Assembly: GCF_903645325.1 (NCBI RefSeq)
Contig: NZ_CAHJXQ010000002.1
Location: 516,453 to 580,452 of the forward strand
Origin: Microbacterium tenebrionis
Lineage (GTDB): Bacteria > Actinomycetota > Actinomycetes > Actinomycetales > Microbacteriaceae
Length of the DNA: 64,000 nt
Direction of reading: 5' to 3'
The position numbers and the translations under genes were made by a program. This document shows, piece after piece, positions 14,845 through 23,925 of this stretch; position 1 is the first letter of the stretch; the number at the start of each line of letters is the position of its first letter. A model generated the notes under the pieces. It did not search any database. It was given only the letters and a program-made list of their open reading frames with translations, and was not told the DNA's origin.

Positions 14845-16782
14845 GTGAGAGTCGCGATCGTGACCGAATCCTTCCTGCCGCACATGAACGGGGTGACCGG
14901 GTCCGTGCTGCAGATCCTGCGGCACCTCGAGCGCACGGGGAATGTTGCCCACGTGATCGCACCGGATGCCGTCGGCATCCCCACGGACATGCACGGGGCC
15001 GCTGTCGAACCCGTGACGAGCATGGCGCTTCCCGGATACCGCAACGTCCGGGTGGGCGCTGCGACCGTTCAGCGCGTGGCCGGGTCGCTCGCGCGGTTCC
15101 GTCCGGACGTCGTCCACCTCGCATCACCGTTCGCGCTCGGATGGCGCGGCGTACTGGCAGCGGGCCGCCTCGGCGTGCCCTCCGTCGCGGCCTATCAGAC
15201 CGACGTGGCCGCCTATACCGAGCGCTACCGGGTCGCCGCGACGACGAGCTTCGCGCAGAACCACATCACGCGCCTGCACCGGCGTGCGACGCTGACCCTC
15301 GCTCCCTCCTCCGAGTCGGAGCAGCAGCTGGTCGGACTCGGCGTCGACCGCATCCGCCGCTGGGGCCGCGGTGTCGACGCCGAGCGCTTCCACCCCGGAG
15401 CCCGGGACGAGAACTGGCAGCGCCCTGCGGGCGAGGTCGTCGTCGGGTACGTCGGGCGCCTGGCGGCCGAGAAGCAGGTCGAGGATCTGCGGGTGCTGCA
15501 CGGCCTGCCCGGCGTCCGCCTCGTCATCGTCGGCGAGGGACCTGCCCGTTCGCGCCTCGAGACGCTCATGCCCGGGGCCGTGTTCCTCGGACATCTCGAC
15601 GGCGACCGCCTCGCCACGGCCATGGCCTCCTTCGACGTGTTCGTCCACCCCGGCGAGAGCGAGACGTTCGGGCAGACCCTGCAGGAGGCGCACGCCAGCG
15701 GCGTGCCGATCGTCGCGACCGGTCGGGGCGGGCCGCTCGATCTCGTCCGCATGGGCATCGACGGCTGGCTGTACCGTCCCGGAGACCTCGACGATCTGCG
15801 GATGCGGGTCCTGGATCTCGCCGGCGATGCGCGCAAGCGCCGGGCCTTCGGCGTCGCCGGCCGTGCCGCCGTCGAGGGCCGCAGCTGGCAGGCCGTGTGC
15901 GATCAGCTGCTGGACCACTTCGACGAGGCGCGAGAGCTCCACGTCGTCGATCGTGCGCTGCGGGCGCCTCGCCCGCGACGTCCTGAGCCGGCCGGGGCTG
16001 CACGGAACGGCCGGTGGCAGCGCTACGTCGCCCTGGGCGATTCGCTCACGGAGGGTCTGTGCGACCCGGGCCCGGATGGCGCGCTGCGCGGCTGGGCGGA
16101 CCGGCTCGCGCTGCTGCTGTCGGCCCGGGGCGGCATCCACTACGCGAATCTCGCCGTGCGCTCCCGGCGTGTGCGCGACGTCCGCGGCGAGCAGCTGACC
16201 AGGGCGCGCGAGCTGCGACCCGATCTCGTCTCGATCCTCATCGGCGCGAACGACCTCGTGAAGTCCCATGCCGATGTCCCCGCCCTTGCGGCCGAGGTCG
16301 AGGAGACGGTGCGGCAGCTTCGCGCCGACGGCGCCGATGTGCTGCTCGTCACGCCGTTTCTGCCGGGCCGGAGGGCCGCAGCGGTGTTCGCCTCCCGGTT
16401 CGCGGCGTTCGCCGCACGACTGGCCGGCATCGCCGAGCGCCACGGCGCCATCCTGCTCGACACCGACCTGCATCCGACTCTCGGCGCCCGCCCGAACTGG
16501 GGAGAGGACCTCGTCCACCTCGGCAGCAGGGGGCACCGTTTCCTCGCGTACGTCGCGGGCGACCTGCTCGGGGTGCCGCACGCCGAGACGCTCGGAGCGC
16601 TGGATCAGGTGCTGCACGACGCGGATGCCACGACCAGGGCCGTGTGGTGGCGCGAGCACGCCCTGCCCTGGGTGTGGCGGCGCATGCGGGGGCGGGTGGC
16701 CGGCGACGGGAGGGTCGCCAAGCACGACGACTACGTCTACATCGGCCGGTCGTCGAGCATGCGAGGCGCTGAAGTGCGGTGA
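14845..16782 (+). CDS. Fusion of GT4 glycosyltransferase and SGNH hydrolase
   Basis: 645-residue two-domain protein. Residues 1-380 form a GT-B glycosyltransferase of family 4, close to GDP-mannose-dependent mannosyltransferases: N-terminal RVAIVTESFLPHMNGVTGSV, and GESETFGQTLQEAHASGVP at residue 270 with the donor-binding E-x7-E region. Residues 392-620 form an SGNH/GDSL esterase: Ser400 in LGDSLTEG, Asn469 in IGANDL, and Asp555/His558 in a DLVH motif. The two are usually separate genes; here no stop lies between them. A combined role in making and de-acylating a mannosylated lipid or surface glycan is inference. GTG at 14845 has a CATCCT box 6 bases upstream. Confidence 0.85.
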   Translation: MRVAIVTESFLPHMNGVTGSVLQILRHLERTGNVAHVIAPDAVGIPTDMHGAAVEPVTSMALPGYRNVRVGAATVQRVAGSLARFRPDVVHLASPFALGWRGVLAAGRLGVPSVAAYQTDVAAYTERYRVAATTSFAQNHITRLHRRATLTLAPSSESEQQLVGLGVDRIRRWGRGVDAERFHPGARDENWQRPAGEVVVGYVGRLAAEKQVEDLRVLHGLPGVRLVIVGEGPARSRLETLMPGAVFLGHLDGDRLATAMASFDVFVHPGESETFGQTLQEAHASGVPIVATGRGGPLDLVRMGIDGWLYRPGDLDDLRMRVLDLAGDARKRRAFGVAGRAAVEGRSWQAVCDQLLDHFDEARELHVVDRALRAPRPRRPEPAGAARNGRWQRYVALGDSLTEGLCDPGPDGALRGWADRLALLLSARGGIHYANLAVRSRRVRDVRGEQLTRARELRPDLVSILIGANDLVKSHADVPALAAEVEETVRQLRADGADVLLVTPFLPGRRAAAVFASRFAAFAARLAGIAERHGAILLDTDLHPTLGARPNWGEDLVHLGSRGHRFLAYVAGDLLGVPHAETLGALDQVLHDADATTRAVWWREHALPWVWRRMRGRVAGDGRVAKHDDYVYIGRSSSMRGAEVR

Positions 16783-16789
16783 CGCCGGT

Positions 16790-17116
16790 TCATCCCCACC
16801 ACAGGGACGGCGGGAAGACGATCAAGGCGAGGGCGACGATCGTCGCGACCGTGATGCCCAGCCCCCGGATCGCGATCGTGCGCGGCCGGCAGAGGGACAC
16901 CGCGACGATGCCGAGCACGAGCGACGCCGCGGCGATGATCGCGACGACGCCGAGCCCGAGGGCGGCGACACCCAGCGCGGCGGCTCCCGGCGTTGCGGCG
17001 GAGACAGCGACACCGATCACGGCGGCGAGCAGCGTGGCGACGCCGGTAACGAGCGACGCAGTGCCGAGCCTGCGGTATCGGGACGGTGCGGGCGACGGAG
17101 CGGTGAGTGCGGTCAT
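16790..17116 (-). CDS. Small membrane protein, three to four hydrophobic segments
   Basis: 108-residue protein of unknown function, Ala/Val/Gly-rich. Hydrophobic segments at about residues 16-38, 43-65 and 80-103; the layout resembles DUF4190-like small membrane proteins, but I cannot assign it firmly. ATG at 17116 has a TATCTT box (17122-17127) 5 bases upstream. Convergent with the glycosyltransferase fusion, 7 bases between the two stops. Confidence 0.65.
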   Translation of the reverse strand: MTALTAPSPAPSRYRRLGTASLVTGVATLLAAVIGVAVSAATPGAAALGVAALGLGVVAIIAAASLVLGIVAVSLCRPRTIAIRGLGITVATIVALALIVFPPSLWWG

Positions 17117-17195
17117 GATTGAAGATACTGCGCGGAGCGGTCGCCGTGCTGTCGGCCATTCGGAGGACACGCGCCCGCATCGCGCCGTGCGTCCG

Positions 17196-17224
17196 CTGAC
17201 AGGCGCAGCGGGCGCTGGTACGCT
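17196..17224 (+). promoter_or_regulatory. Promoter of pnp
   Basis: CTGACA (17196-17201), 17-base spacer, TACGCT (17219-17224). This is the best -35/-10 pair in the window. Start of transcription would be near 17231, giving a leader of about 190 nt. Confidence 0.65.
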
Positions 17225-17230
17225 GATACG

Positions 17231-17400
17231 GAGTGGAATCGGCGAGAAGCTGGTCCCCTGTGGTGGGTTCCTCGGCACATGCCGGGTGGTCTTCTACTGG
17301 TGGCCAGCGCAGGCGAGATTCGCGGGAGTGCCCGCGCGCCCGAACTCTGAGGCTCCGCTTCGCGATGAATGAGCTCGCCCGTCACACGGACGGACGAGTC
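17231..17400 (+). ncRNA. Structured pnp leader, probable Actino-pnp RNA motif
   Basis: The leader between the promoter and the pnp ribosome site is about 170 nt and has no gene. It can form a stem from GCTGGTC (near 17249) with GGCCAGC (near 17301), enclosing a CGGC/GCCG hairpin. Rfam describes an Actino-pnp motif in this exact position in Actinobacteria; the assignment rests on position and the presence of structure, not on a covariance match. Confidence 0.45.
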
Positions 17401-17422
17401 TAAACAAAGAAGGAGAGACCTC

Positions 17423-19693
17423 TTGGAAGGTCCTGAAATCACTGCCGCCGAGGCCGTTCTCGACAACGGCCGCTTCGGCACCCGCACCGTCCGCTTCGAA
17501 ACCGGTCGCCTCGCTCAGCAGGCACAGGGTTCGGTTGCGGCTTACCTCGACGGAGAGACGATGATCCTCTCCGCGACCAGCGCCGGCAAGCACCCGCGCG
17601 AGGGCTTCGACTTCTTCCCGCTGACCGTCGACGTCGAAGAGCGTTCGTACGCAGCGGGCAAGATTCCCGGTTCGTTCTTCCGTCGCGAGGGCCGTCCCTC
17701 GACCGAGGCGATCCTCGTCTGCCGCCTGATCGACCGTCCGCTGCGCCCGTCGTTCGTCGACGGACTGCGCAACGAGGTTCAGATCGTCATCACGGTCCTC
17801 TCGATCGCTCCGGGCGAGTACTACGACGCTCTGGCGATCAACGCGGCATCCGCGTCGACCCAGATCTCGGGTCTGCCCTTCTCCGGTCCGATCGCCGGTG
17901 TCCGTCTCGCGCTCATCCCCGGCCACGGCGAGAACGCCGACCAGTGGGTCGCGTTCCCGAACCAGGCTCAGGTCGAGGAGGCCGTCTTCGACCTCATGGT
18001 CGCCGGCCGCGTGGTCAAGAAGGCCGACGGCTCCGAAGACGTCGCGATCATGATGGTCGAGGCCGAGGCCACCGAGAACAGCTGGAACCTCATCAAGGGC
18101 GGCGCCGTCAAGCCGAACGAGGACATCGTCGCCGGTGGTCTCGAGGCCGCAAAGCCGTTCCTGAAGCAGCTCGTCGAGGCGCAGGCCGAGATGGCTTCGC
18201 ACTCCGCCAAGGAGCCGGGCGTCTACCCGGTCTTCCCGGCGTACGAGCAGGCGACCTACGACTTCATCGCCGCGTCCGCGACCGCGGACCTCGAGAAGGT
18301 CTACCAGATCGCCGACAAGATCGAGCGCCAGAAAGCCGATGACGAGGTCAAGGACCGCGTCAAGGCCGAGGTCGCCGCGGCCATCGAGGCAGGCACCCTG
18401 CCCGCGTCCGCCGCAGGCGAGGTCTCCGGCGCGTACAAGTCGGTCACCAAGGGCATCGTCCGCGGACGCATCCTCTCCGAGGGCGTGCGCATGGACGGCC
18501 GCGGCCTCGCCGACATCCGCCCGCTCGACGCCGAGGTGCAGGTCATCCCGCGCGTGCACGGTTCGGCGATCTTCCAGCGCGGCGAAACCCAGATCATGGG
18601 CGTCACCACGCTGAACATGCTCAAGATGGAGCAGCAGATCGACTCGCTCTCTCCCACGACGAGCAAGCGCTACATGCACCACTACAACTTCCCGCCCTAC
18701 TCGACCGGTGAGACCGGCCGCGTCGGGTCGCCGAAGCGTCGCGAGATCGGGCACGGCTTCCTCGCCGAGCGCGCACTCGTGCCGGTGCTGCCCAGCCGCG
18801 AGGAGTTCCCGTACGCGATCCGTCAGGTGTCCGAGGCCCTCGGCTCCAACGGCTCGACGTCGATGGGCTCGGTCTGCGCATCGACCCTGTCACTGCTGAA
18901 CGCCGGTGTGCCGCTGCGTGCGGCCGTGGCCGGCATCGCGATGGGCCTCGTCTCCGACGAGGTCGACGGCGAGACCCGCTACGCGGCCCTCACCGACATC
19001 CTCGGCGCCGAGGACGCCCTCGGCGACATGGACTTCAAGGTCGCGGGCACCAGTGAGTTCATCACGGCGATCCAGCTCGACACGAAGCTCGACGGCATCC
19101 CGTCCGACGTCCTCGCGGGCGCTCTGACGCAGGCCAAGGACGCGCGTCTGACGATCCTGAACGTCCTCAACGCCGCGATCGACGCTCCTGACGAGATGGC
19201 GCCGACCGCGCCGCGCGTCATCAGCGTGCAGATCCCGGTCGACAAGATCGGCGAGCTGATCGGCCCGAAGGGCAAGACGATCAACGCGATCCAGGACGAG
19301 ACCGGCGCGCAGATCTCCATCGAGGAGGACGGCACCGTCTACATCGGCGCCGTCGACGGTCCGTCGGCCGAGGCCGCTCGTGCCCAGGTCAACGCGATCG
19401 CCAACCCGACCAACCCCGAGGTCGGCGAGCAGTTCCTCGGCACCGTCGTGAAGATCGCCTCGTTCGGCGCCTTCATCTCGCTGCTGCCCGGCAAGGACGG
19501 CCTGCTGCACGTCACCGAGGTGCGCAAGCTCGCCGGTGGCAAGCGCGTGGAGAACGTCGACGACGTCCTCTCGGTCGGCCAGAAGCTGCTCGTGAAGATC
19601 ACCAAGATCGACGACCGCGGCAAGCTGTCGCTCGAGCCCGTGCTCGACGACGCTCCGGCCGAGGCCGCTGAGGCGGAGACCACCGAGGCGTAA
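17423..19693 (+). CDS. pnp: Polyribonucleotide nucleotidyltransferase (PNPase)
   Basis: 756-residue 3'-5' phosphorolytic exoribonuclease, trimeric, cytosolic. Two RNase PH-like domains (about 15-230 and 345-590) are linked by a helical domain. The active-site region of the second core is seen in [19 protein letters not shown] domain follows (about 597-655, [18 protein letters not shown]), then an S1 domain (about 667-735, [22 protein letters not shown]). TTG at 17423 is chosen because AAGGAGAG lies 7-8 bases before it; ATG codons upstream are not associated with a ribosome site. Confidence 0.97.
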   Translation: MEGPEITAAEAVLDNGRFGTRTVRFETGRLAQQAQGSVAAYLDGETMILSATSAGKHPREGFDFFPLTVDVEERSYAAGKIPGSFFRREGRPSTEAILVCRLIDRPLRPSFVDGLRNEVQIVITVLSIAPGEYYDALAINAASASTQISGLPFSGPIAGVRLALIPGHGENADQWVAFPNQAQVEEAVFDLMVAGRVVKKADGSEDVAIMMVEAEATENSWNLIKGGAVKPNEDIVAGGLEAAKPFLKQLVEAQAEMASHSAKEPGVYPVFPAYEQATYDFIAASATADLEKVYQIADKIERQKADDEVKDRVKAEVAAAIEAGTLPASAAGEVSGAYKSVTKGIVRGRILSEGVRMDGRGLADIRPLDAEVQVIPRVHGSAIFQRGETQIMGVTTLNMLKMEQQIDSLSPTTSKRYMHHYNFPPYSTGETGRVGSPKRREIGHGFLAERALVPVLPSREEFPYAIRQVSEALGSNGSTSMGSVCASTLSLLNAGVPLRAAVAGIAMGLVSDEVDGETRYAALTDILGAEDALGDMDFKVAGTSEFITAIQLDTKLDGIPSDVLAGALTQAKDARLTILNVLNAAIDAPDEMAPTAPRVISVQIPVDKIGELIGPKGKTINAIQDETGAQISIEEDGTVYIGAVDGPSAEAARAQVNAIANPTNPEVGEQFLGTVVKIASFGAFISLLPGKDGLLHVTEVRKLAGGKRVENVDDVLSVGQKLLVKITKIDDRGKLSLEPVLDDAPAEAAEAETTEA

Positions 19694-19703
19694 CACCTCC
19701 ACA

Positions 19704-19748
19704 CGACGGCCCGGGTTCGGCACTTCATGTGCGGAATCCGGGCCGTCG
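19704..19748 (+). terminator. Terminator after pnp
   Basis: 20-bp imperfect stem (18 of 20 matching) starting CGACGGCCCGGG at 19704 and ending at 19748, loop TTCAT. Confidence 0.8.
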
Positions 19749-19877
19749 CGGCGTTGTGCGTGATCGAACCGTTATCGGAAGTTCCGCTCTCGTTACCGTC
19801 AATGGACGGCGATGTCGCCGTTCTCGCTTACCCTGTGAGTACGCACTCGGGGAGTGCGCACCCCGGGGGTGGTGAGA

Positions 19878-20906
19878 ATGCGATTGTTCGGCACGGGGAC
19901 TACTGAGGAGCAGCCCGAGCGCGCCGAGCAGAACGCCGAGCACCCGTCGGCGCCGATCCCCGTCGTCGGTCCCGGTGTCGGAGAGGGCATCCGGGTCGCG
20001 CTCGGCGACAGCGGCATCCAGACCTTCCCGCTCATGCTCGGTGCAGCAGAGTTCGGCTGGAACGTCGACCTCGAGACGAGTCATGCGATCCTCGATCGCT
20101 ATGTCGAGTTCGGCGGCAACGCGGTCCACACGGCCGACGGATTCTCCGGCGGTCGCAGTGAGCACATCATCGGGCAGTGGCTGCGTTCCCGCGGACTGCG
20201 CGATCGGACCGTGCTCAGCGTCCGCGTCGGCTCGCACGCCGACAATCCGGGTCTGGGTTCGACGAACCTCGTCCGCGCCGTGGAGGGCTCGCTCACCCGG
20301 CTGGGCGTCGAACGCATCGACGTGATCTACCTGGATGCCACACTCGATCGCACGGCCTCCGTGGAGGATGCCCTCGCCACGGTGGAATGGCTGCGCGACG
20401 CCGGCAAGGTCGGCACGATCGGCGCGTTCGGGCTCTCACCCGAGCAGCTCGTCGAGGCGCGCATCCTCGCCTCGGCCGGATACCCGCGCATCGAGGTCGT
20501 CGATGAGCCGTACAACCTCATCCGCCGCGAGGCCTTCGAAGGAGATCTGCGCCTCGTCGCCGGGGCGCAGGGGCTGGCCGTGACACCGTCCCATGCGCTC
20601 GAGCACGGGTTCCTCTCCGGCAGGCACCGCAGCAAAGCCCACGTCTCACGCGGTGTGCGCGGCGAGCAGCTGCGCGGGCATCTCAACCGCCGGGGCACGC
20701 GCATCCTCCGTGCCCTCGACCAGGTCGCAGCCGACGTGGGAGCACCCGTGGCGGCGGTGTCGATCGCCTGGCTGCTCGCACGGAGCAGCATCGTCGCGCC
20801 GATCGTCAACACGTTCGCCACCGAGCACGTCGACGAGCTCATGCAGGGCGCAGGGATCACCCTGACCCGCGCCCAGGTCGCCGAACTGACCCGCGTCGGC
20901 AACTGA
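19878..20906 (+). CDS. Aldo/keto-reductase-fold protein lacking the catalytic tetrad
   Basis: 342-residue protein with an unstructured 40-residue N-terminus and a full AKR TIM barrel. The tetrad positions all differ from active AKRs: His84 for Asp and Phe89 for Tyr in NAVHTADGFSGGRSE (usually ...DTADxYGGGRSE), Arg116 for Lys in VLSVRVGS, and Asp153 for His in IDVIYLDATLD (usually YxxHxPD). The barrel otherwise looks well kept, for example GKVGTIGAFGLSPEQL. It is therefore probably not a reductase of the normal type. ATG at 19878 is preferred; GTG at 19854 and others are possible. TACCCT at about 19830 may be the -10 box. Confidence 0.8.
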   Translation: MRLFGTGTTEEQPERAEQNAEHPSAPIPVVGPGVGEGIRVALGDSGIQTFPLMLGAAEFGWNVDLETSHAILDRYVEFGGNAVHTADGFSGGRSEHIIGQWLRSRGLRDRTVLSVRVGSHADNPGLGSTNLVRAVEGSLTRLGVERIDVIYLDATLDRTASVEDALATVEWLRDAGKVGTIGAFGLSPEQLVEARILASAGYPRIEVVDEPYNLIRREAFEGDLRLVAGAQGLAVTPSHALEHGFLSGRHRSKAHVSRGVRGEQLRGHLNRRGTRILRALDQVAADVGAPVAAVSIAWLLARSSIVAPIVNTFATEHVDELMQGAGITLTRAQVAELTRVGN

Positions 20907-20988
20907 CCGATGCGCGCGTGGCCCGGCGCTCGAGTCCGGGTTAGGCTGGGAACGCCCCTGTGAAGGCTGGCGACGAAGCGAGCGGGTT

Positions 20989-21591
20989 GTGACGCACTAC
21001 ATATATCTGGTCAGACATGGTGAACATCAGGATGCCGAGCACGGCGTCGACGACGGACCCCTCTCGCCGCGGGGGCAGCGCCAGGCCGAGTTGATCGCGG
21101 ACCGGCTCTCCGGTCTCCCTCTGGACGCCGTGTGGCACTCGCCGCTGCTGCGGGCGACCGAGACGGCCCGCGCGATCGCCGAGCGGCTGCCGTCGGTCAC
21201 CCCGCAACCGTCCGCGCTGCTGTTCGACTGCGTTCCGACCGGCATGAACGAGGACACCCCCGCGGTGTACGAGTCGTTCTTCGGGTCGGTGACCGACGCC
21301 GAGATCGAGGCAGGGGGAGCGCAGATGGCGGATGCTGTGAACGAGTTCCTCGTCCGCAAGCAGGGCGACGTGCACGAGGTCCTCATCACGCACAACTTCG
21401 TCATCGCGTGGTTCGTGCGCGAGGTGCTCGGCGCGCCCGACTGGCGCTGGATGACGCTGAACCAGGCGCACTGCGGTCTCACGGTCATCGGGCAGAAGCA
21501 GGGGCGCCCGTGGACGCTGATCAACCACAACGAGCTGAGCCACCTGCCGATGGAGCTGCGTACCGGCCTGCCGGACGCGATGCCGGTGTGA
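20989..21591 (+). CDS. Histidine phosphatase family protein
   Basis: 200-residue phosphoglycerate-mutase-like phosphatase. The phosphohistidine motif LVRHGEHQDAEHG is at residue 7 (catalytic His10), and HNFVIAWFVREVLG supplies the second conserved His. Other conserved elements are GPLSPRGQRQAELIADRL and HSPLLRATETARAIAERL. Whether it acts on sugar phosphates or other substrates is not evident. Start GTG at 20989; TAGGCT at 20942-20947 gives a 35-40 nt leader. It lies 19 bases before dapB, which has its own promoter. Confidence 0.85.
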   Translation: MTHYIYLVRHGEHQDAEHGVDDGPLSPRGQRQAELIADRLSGLPLDAVWHSPLLRATETARAIAERLPSVTPQPSALLFDCVPTGMNEDTPAVYESFFGSVTDAEIEAGGAQMADAVNEFLVRKQGDVHEVLITHNFVIAWFVREVLGAPDWRWMTLNQAHCGLTVIGQKQGRPWTLINHNELSHLPMELRTGLPDAMPV

Positions 21592-21610
21592 GCGCAAATA
21601 GACTGGGTGC

Positions 21611-22357
21611 ATGACGCTTCAGGTGGCACTCGTCGGCGGCTCGGGCAAGCTCGGCACGATCATCGCGCAGGTGATCGACGAGCTCGACGGCTTCGAGGTG
21701 TCGCGCAAGCTCACCTCCGCCAGCGGCCTGGACGAGCTCGACGGCGCGGACCTCGTGGTCGACGCGTCGACCCCGCAGGTCAGCGTCGACGTCGTCCGGG
21801 CGGCGGTCGAGCGCGGGATCAACGTGCTCGTCGGCACCTCCGGGTGGTCGGCGGAGCGCATCGCCCTCGTGCGTCCGCTGGTCGAAGAGGCGGGCACCGG
21901 TGCGGTGTTCATCCCCAACTTCTCGCTCGGCTCGGTCATCGGGTCGTCGCTGGCCGCTGCGGCCGCGCCGTTGTTCGCATCCGCCGAGATCGTCGAGGCC
22001 CACCGCGACACCAAGATCGATTCGCCCAGCGGCACGGCTGTGCGCACTGCGGAGCTCATCGCCGCCGCCAGGGCGGAGCAGGGGCCGGTGAGCGCCCCGC
22101 ACGCCGATCAGCGCGCGAGAGGGCAGCAGGTCGCGAGCGTCCCCGTGCACTCGCTGCGCCGTCCCGGCGTCGTCGCCCGTCAGGACGTCATCCTCTCGGG
22201 CCCTGGCGAATCGCTCACGATCACGCATGACACCGTGGATCCCGCGCAGGCCTATGCCCCCGGCATCCGCCTCGCGGTGCCGTATGCGGCCACCGCGCGC
22301 GGGGTCGTCATCGGGCTGGAGAACATGATCGACATCGGCATCCGGCCGCGCGCATGA
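21611..22357 (+). CDS. dapB: 4-hydroxy-tetrahydrodipicolinate reductase
   Basis: 248-residue NAD(P)H-dependent enzyme of diaminopimelate and lysine synthesis, acting on the product of DapA (encoded at 27112). The Rossmann motif VGGSGKLG is at residue 8. The catalytic segment reads EAHRDTKIDSPSGTA, keeping the active-site His and Lys four residues apart although the usual second His is Arg. TAGACT (21599-21604) lies 6 bases before the ATG. The next gene starts inside the stop codon. Confidence 0.95.
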   Translation: MTLQVALVGGSGKLGTIIAQVIDELDGFEVSRKLTSASGLDELDGADLVVDASTPQVSVDVVRAAVERGINVLVGTSGWSAERIALVRPLVEEAGTGAVFIPNFSLGSVIGSSLAAAAAPLFASAEIVEAHRDTKIDSPSGTAVRTAELIAAARAEQGPVSAPHADQRARGQQVASVPVHSLRRPGVVARQDVILSGPGESLTITHDTVDPAQAYAPGIRLAVPYAATARGVVIGLENMIDIGIRPRA

Positions 22358-22797
22358 TGGCCAGAGCCGGCGTCATCGTCATCGGACTGTGCCTGGTCCT
22401 GTACTTCGTGCTCACGGGGCAGTGGGCCTTCCTGTATCTGACCAGCGGCGACCCCGTGGGGATCGCCATGGGGGCCGCGCTGATCGTCCTTCCGCTGATC
22501 GGCGCCTGGGCGCTGGTGCGCGAGGTGCAGTTCGGCGTGCAGGCGGAGCGCCTCGGTTCGAAGCTGGATGCCGAGGGCGGGATGCCCGCGGCCGAGACCG
22601 AGCTGAGCCCGAACGGACGCATCGCGAGGGCGGATGCGGAGCCGCTCGTGCAGCGCTACGCGGCTGAAGCAGAGGCGGCATCCGACGACTGGCGCGCCCG
22701 GTACCGCCTGGGGGTGGTTCAGGATGCGGCGGGACGTCGCAAGGACGCCCGCGCCAGCATCCGCGAGGCGATCAGGCTCGCGAAGCTCACGAGCTGA
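22354..22797 (+). CDS. Membrane protein with C-terminal TPR-like segment
   Basis: 147-residue protein of unknown function that overlaps the dapB stop by four bases (ATGA). Hydrophobic segments at about 4-24 and 34-54 are followed by a soluble region; residues 105-145 (DDWRARYRLGVVQDAAGRRKDARASIREAIRLAK) look like a single tetratricopeptide-type helix pair. A second ATG three bases downstream is equally possible. Confidence 0.75.
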   Translation: MMARAGVIVIGLCLVLYFVLTGQWAFLYLTSGDPVGIAMGAALIVLPLIGAWALVREVQFGVQAERLGSKLDAEGGMPAAETELSPNGRIARADAEPLVQRYAAEAEAASDDWRARYRLGVVQDAAGRRKDARASIREAIRLAKLTS

Positions 22798-22827
22798 CGT
22801 TCTCCCAGACTTGCGGTTCGCTGGGCC

Positions 22828-23253
22828 TCAGGCGAGGGTCGCCTCGAGGGTGATGTCGATGCCGGCGAGCGCCTGAGAGACCGGGCATCCCGTCTTCGCT
22901 CCCTCGGCGATCTCCTGGAACTGCTCCGCGGTGAGTCCCGGCACCTTCGCGTTGACGTTGAGGTGGCTGCCGGTGATGCCCGTGCCGGGCTTGAAGGTGA
23001 CCGAGGCGCTGGTGTCGACGCGCTCCGGCGGCGTGCCGTTCTCCGACAGCGCGTGCGCGAGCGCCATGCTGAAGCAGGACGCATGCGCCGCGGCGATGAG
23101 CTCCTCGGGCGTCGTCGTCGTGTCTGACCCCTCGCTGCGCGCCTTCCAGTCGATGGGGAACGTGCCGAGGTTCGACGATGAGAACCGGACGGTGCCCGAC
23201 CCCTCGGCGAGAGAACCGGTCCAGGTCGTTGCTGCTTCGCTGGTGACGGGCAT
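22828..23253 (-). CDS. OsmC-family peroxidase
   Basis: 141-residue OsmC/Ohr-type thiol peroxidase that detoxifies organic hydroperoxides. Both redox cysteines are present, in AAAHASCFSMALA (about residue 60) and KTGCPVSQAL (about residue 124). The TTTTPEELIAAAHASCF stretch is typical of the OsmC subfamily. GGAGG lies at good distance before the ATG at 23253. Confidence 0.92.
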   Translation of the reverse strand: MPVTSEAATTWTGSLAEGSGTVRFSSSNLGTFPIDWKARSEGSDTTTTPEELIAAAHASCFSMALAHALSENGTPPERVDTSASVTFKPGTGITGSHLNVNAKVPGLTAEQFQEIAEGAKTGCPVSQALAGIDITLEATLA

Positions 23254-23324
23254 GATTCCTCCAGGGATCGTGACAGGTGTTCCGTCAGCCTATCGAGCAG
23301 GGACGATCCGGGGAACCGGGGGGA

Positions 23325-23906
23325 TCAGGCCGCGGCCGACCGCCTGACGAGACCGGCGCGCTGCAGCAGCAGATACAACTGGCAGCCGAGGCAGAATCCG
23401 AAGACCGCGTTGAGGAAGGCTGCGATGAATGCGGCCGCAGCCGCGATCGGCAGCGCCCACGGCACACCGAGCAGATGCAGGAGCAGACCGATCGAGACGA
23501 CGACCAGACCGACGCCCTGGGCGAAGCGCGGAGGTCGCGGGTCCTCGAGCTCGGTCGTCGGCGCCAGTCGTGGTCGGATGACCCGGCGGAACAGCACCGC
23601 CCAGGGAGCGCTGCGTGGAAAGGCGGCGCCCCACAGGAACAGGAGTGCGATGACCGCGAGGAGGACGAATCCGGGGTCGAGTGCGCGCTGAGCGAGCGGG
23701 AGCGCGGGCAGGAGCCACGTCCCGGCGATGAAGGCGAAGTCGTCGCCGGAGAGCGGCTGATACGCGAACCAGCCGAACGCGGCGTCGAGCCGCCTCGCCG
23801 TGGATGCGCCGGCGAGACCGAGCACGACGGCGACGAGAAGCAGCGCGGTGGTGATGGCGGCGGTGAAGTGAGGGCCGCGAGGATCGATTCCGGCAGGCGT
23901 GCTCAT
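23325..23906 (-). CDS. DUF4395 membrane protein
   Basis: 193-residue protein with four to five hydrophobic segments and the DUF4395 hallmark FGFCLGCQLYLLLQR near the C-terminus, a C-x-x-C pair at the membrane. It begins 19 bases after the stop of a thioredoxin-like gene on the same strand, with AGGAGCG before the ATG, so the pair is an operon. The two C-x-x-C proteins next to each other suggest a membrane thiol-redox relay, an inference from context. Confidence 0.85.
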   Translation of the reverse strand: MSTPAGIDPRGPHFTAAITTALLLVAVVLGLAGASTARRLDAAFGWFAYQPLSGDDFAFIAGTWLLPALPLAQRALDPGFVLLAVIALLFLWGAAFPRSAPWAVLFRRVIRPRLAPTTELEDPRPPRFAQGVGLVVVSIGLLLHLLGVPWALPIAAAAAFIAAFLNAVFGFCLGCQLYLLLQRAGLVRRSAAA

Positions 23907-23925
23907 GGGCGCTCCTGAAGGGTGG

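Noticed and set aside
21995..22040. DapB as an inactive enzyme because the usual His-His is His-Arg
   Set aside because: The essential His and the Lys four residues later are kept and the PSGTA motif is intact, so activity is expected.
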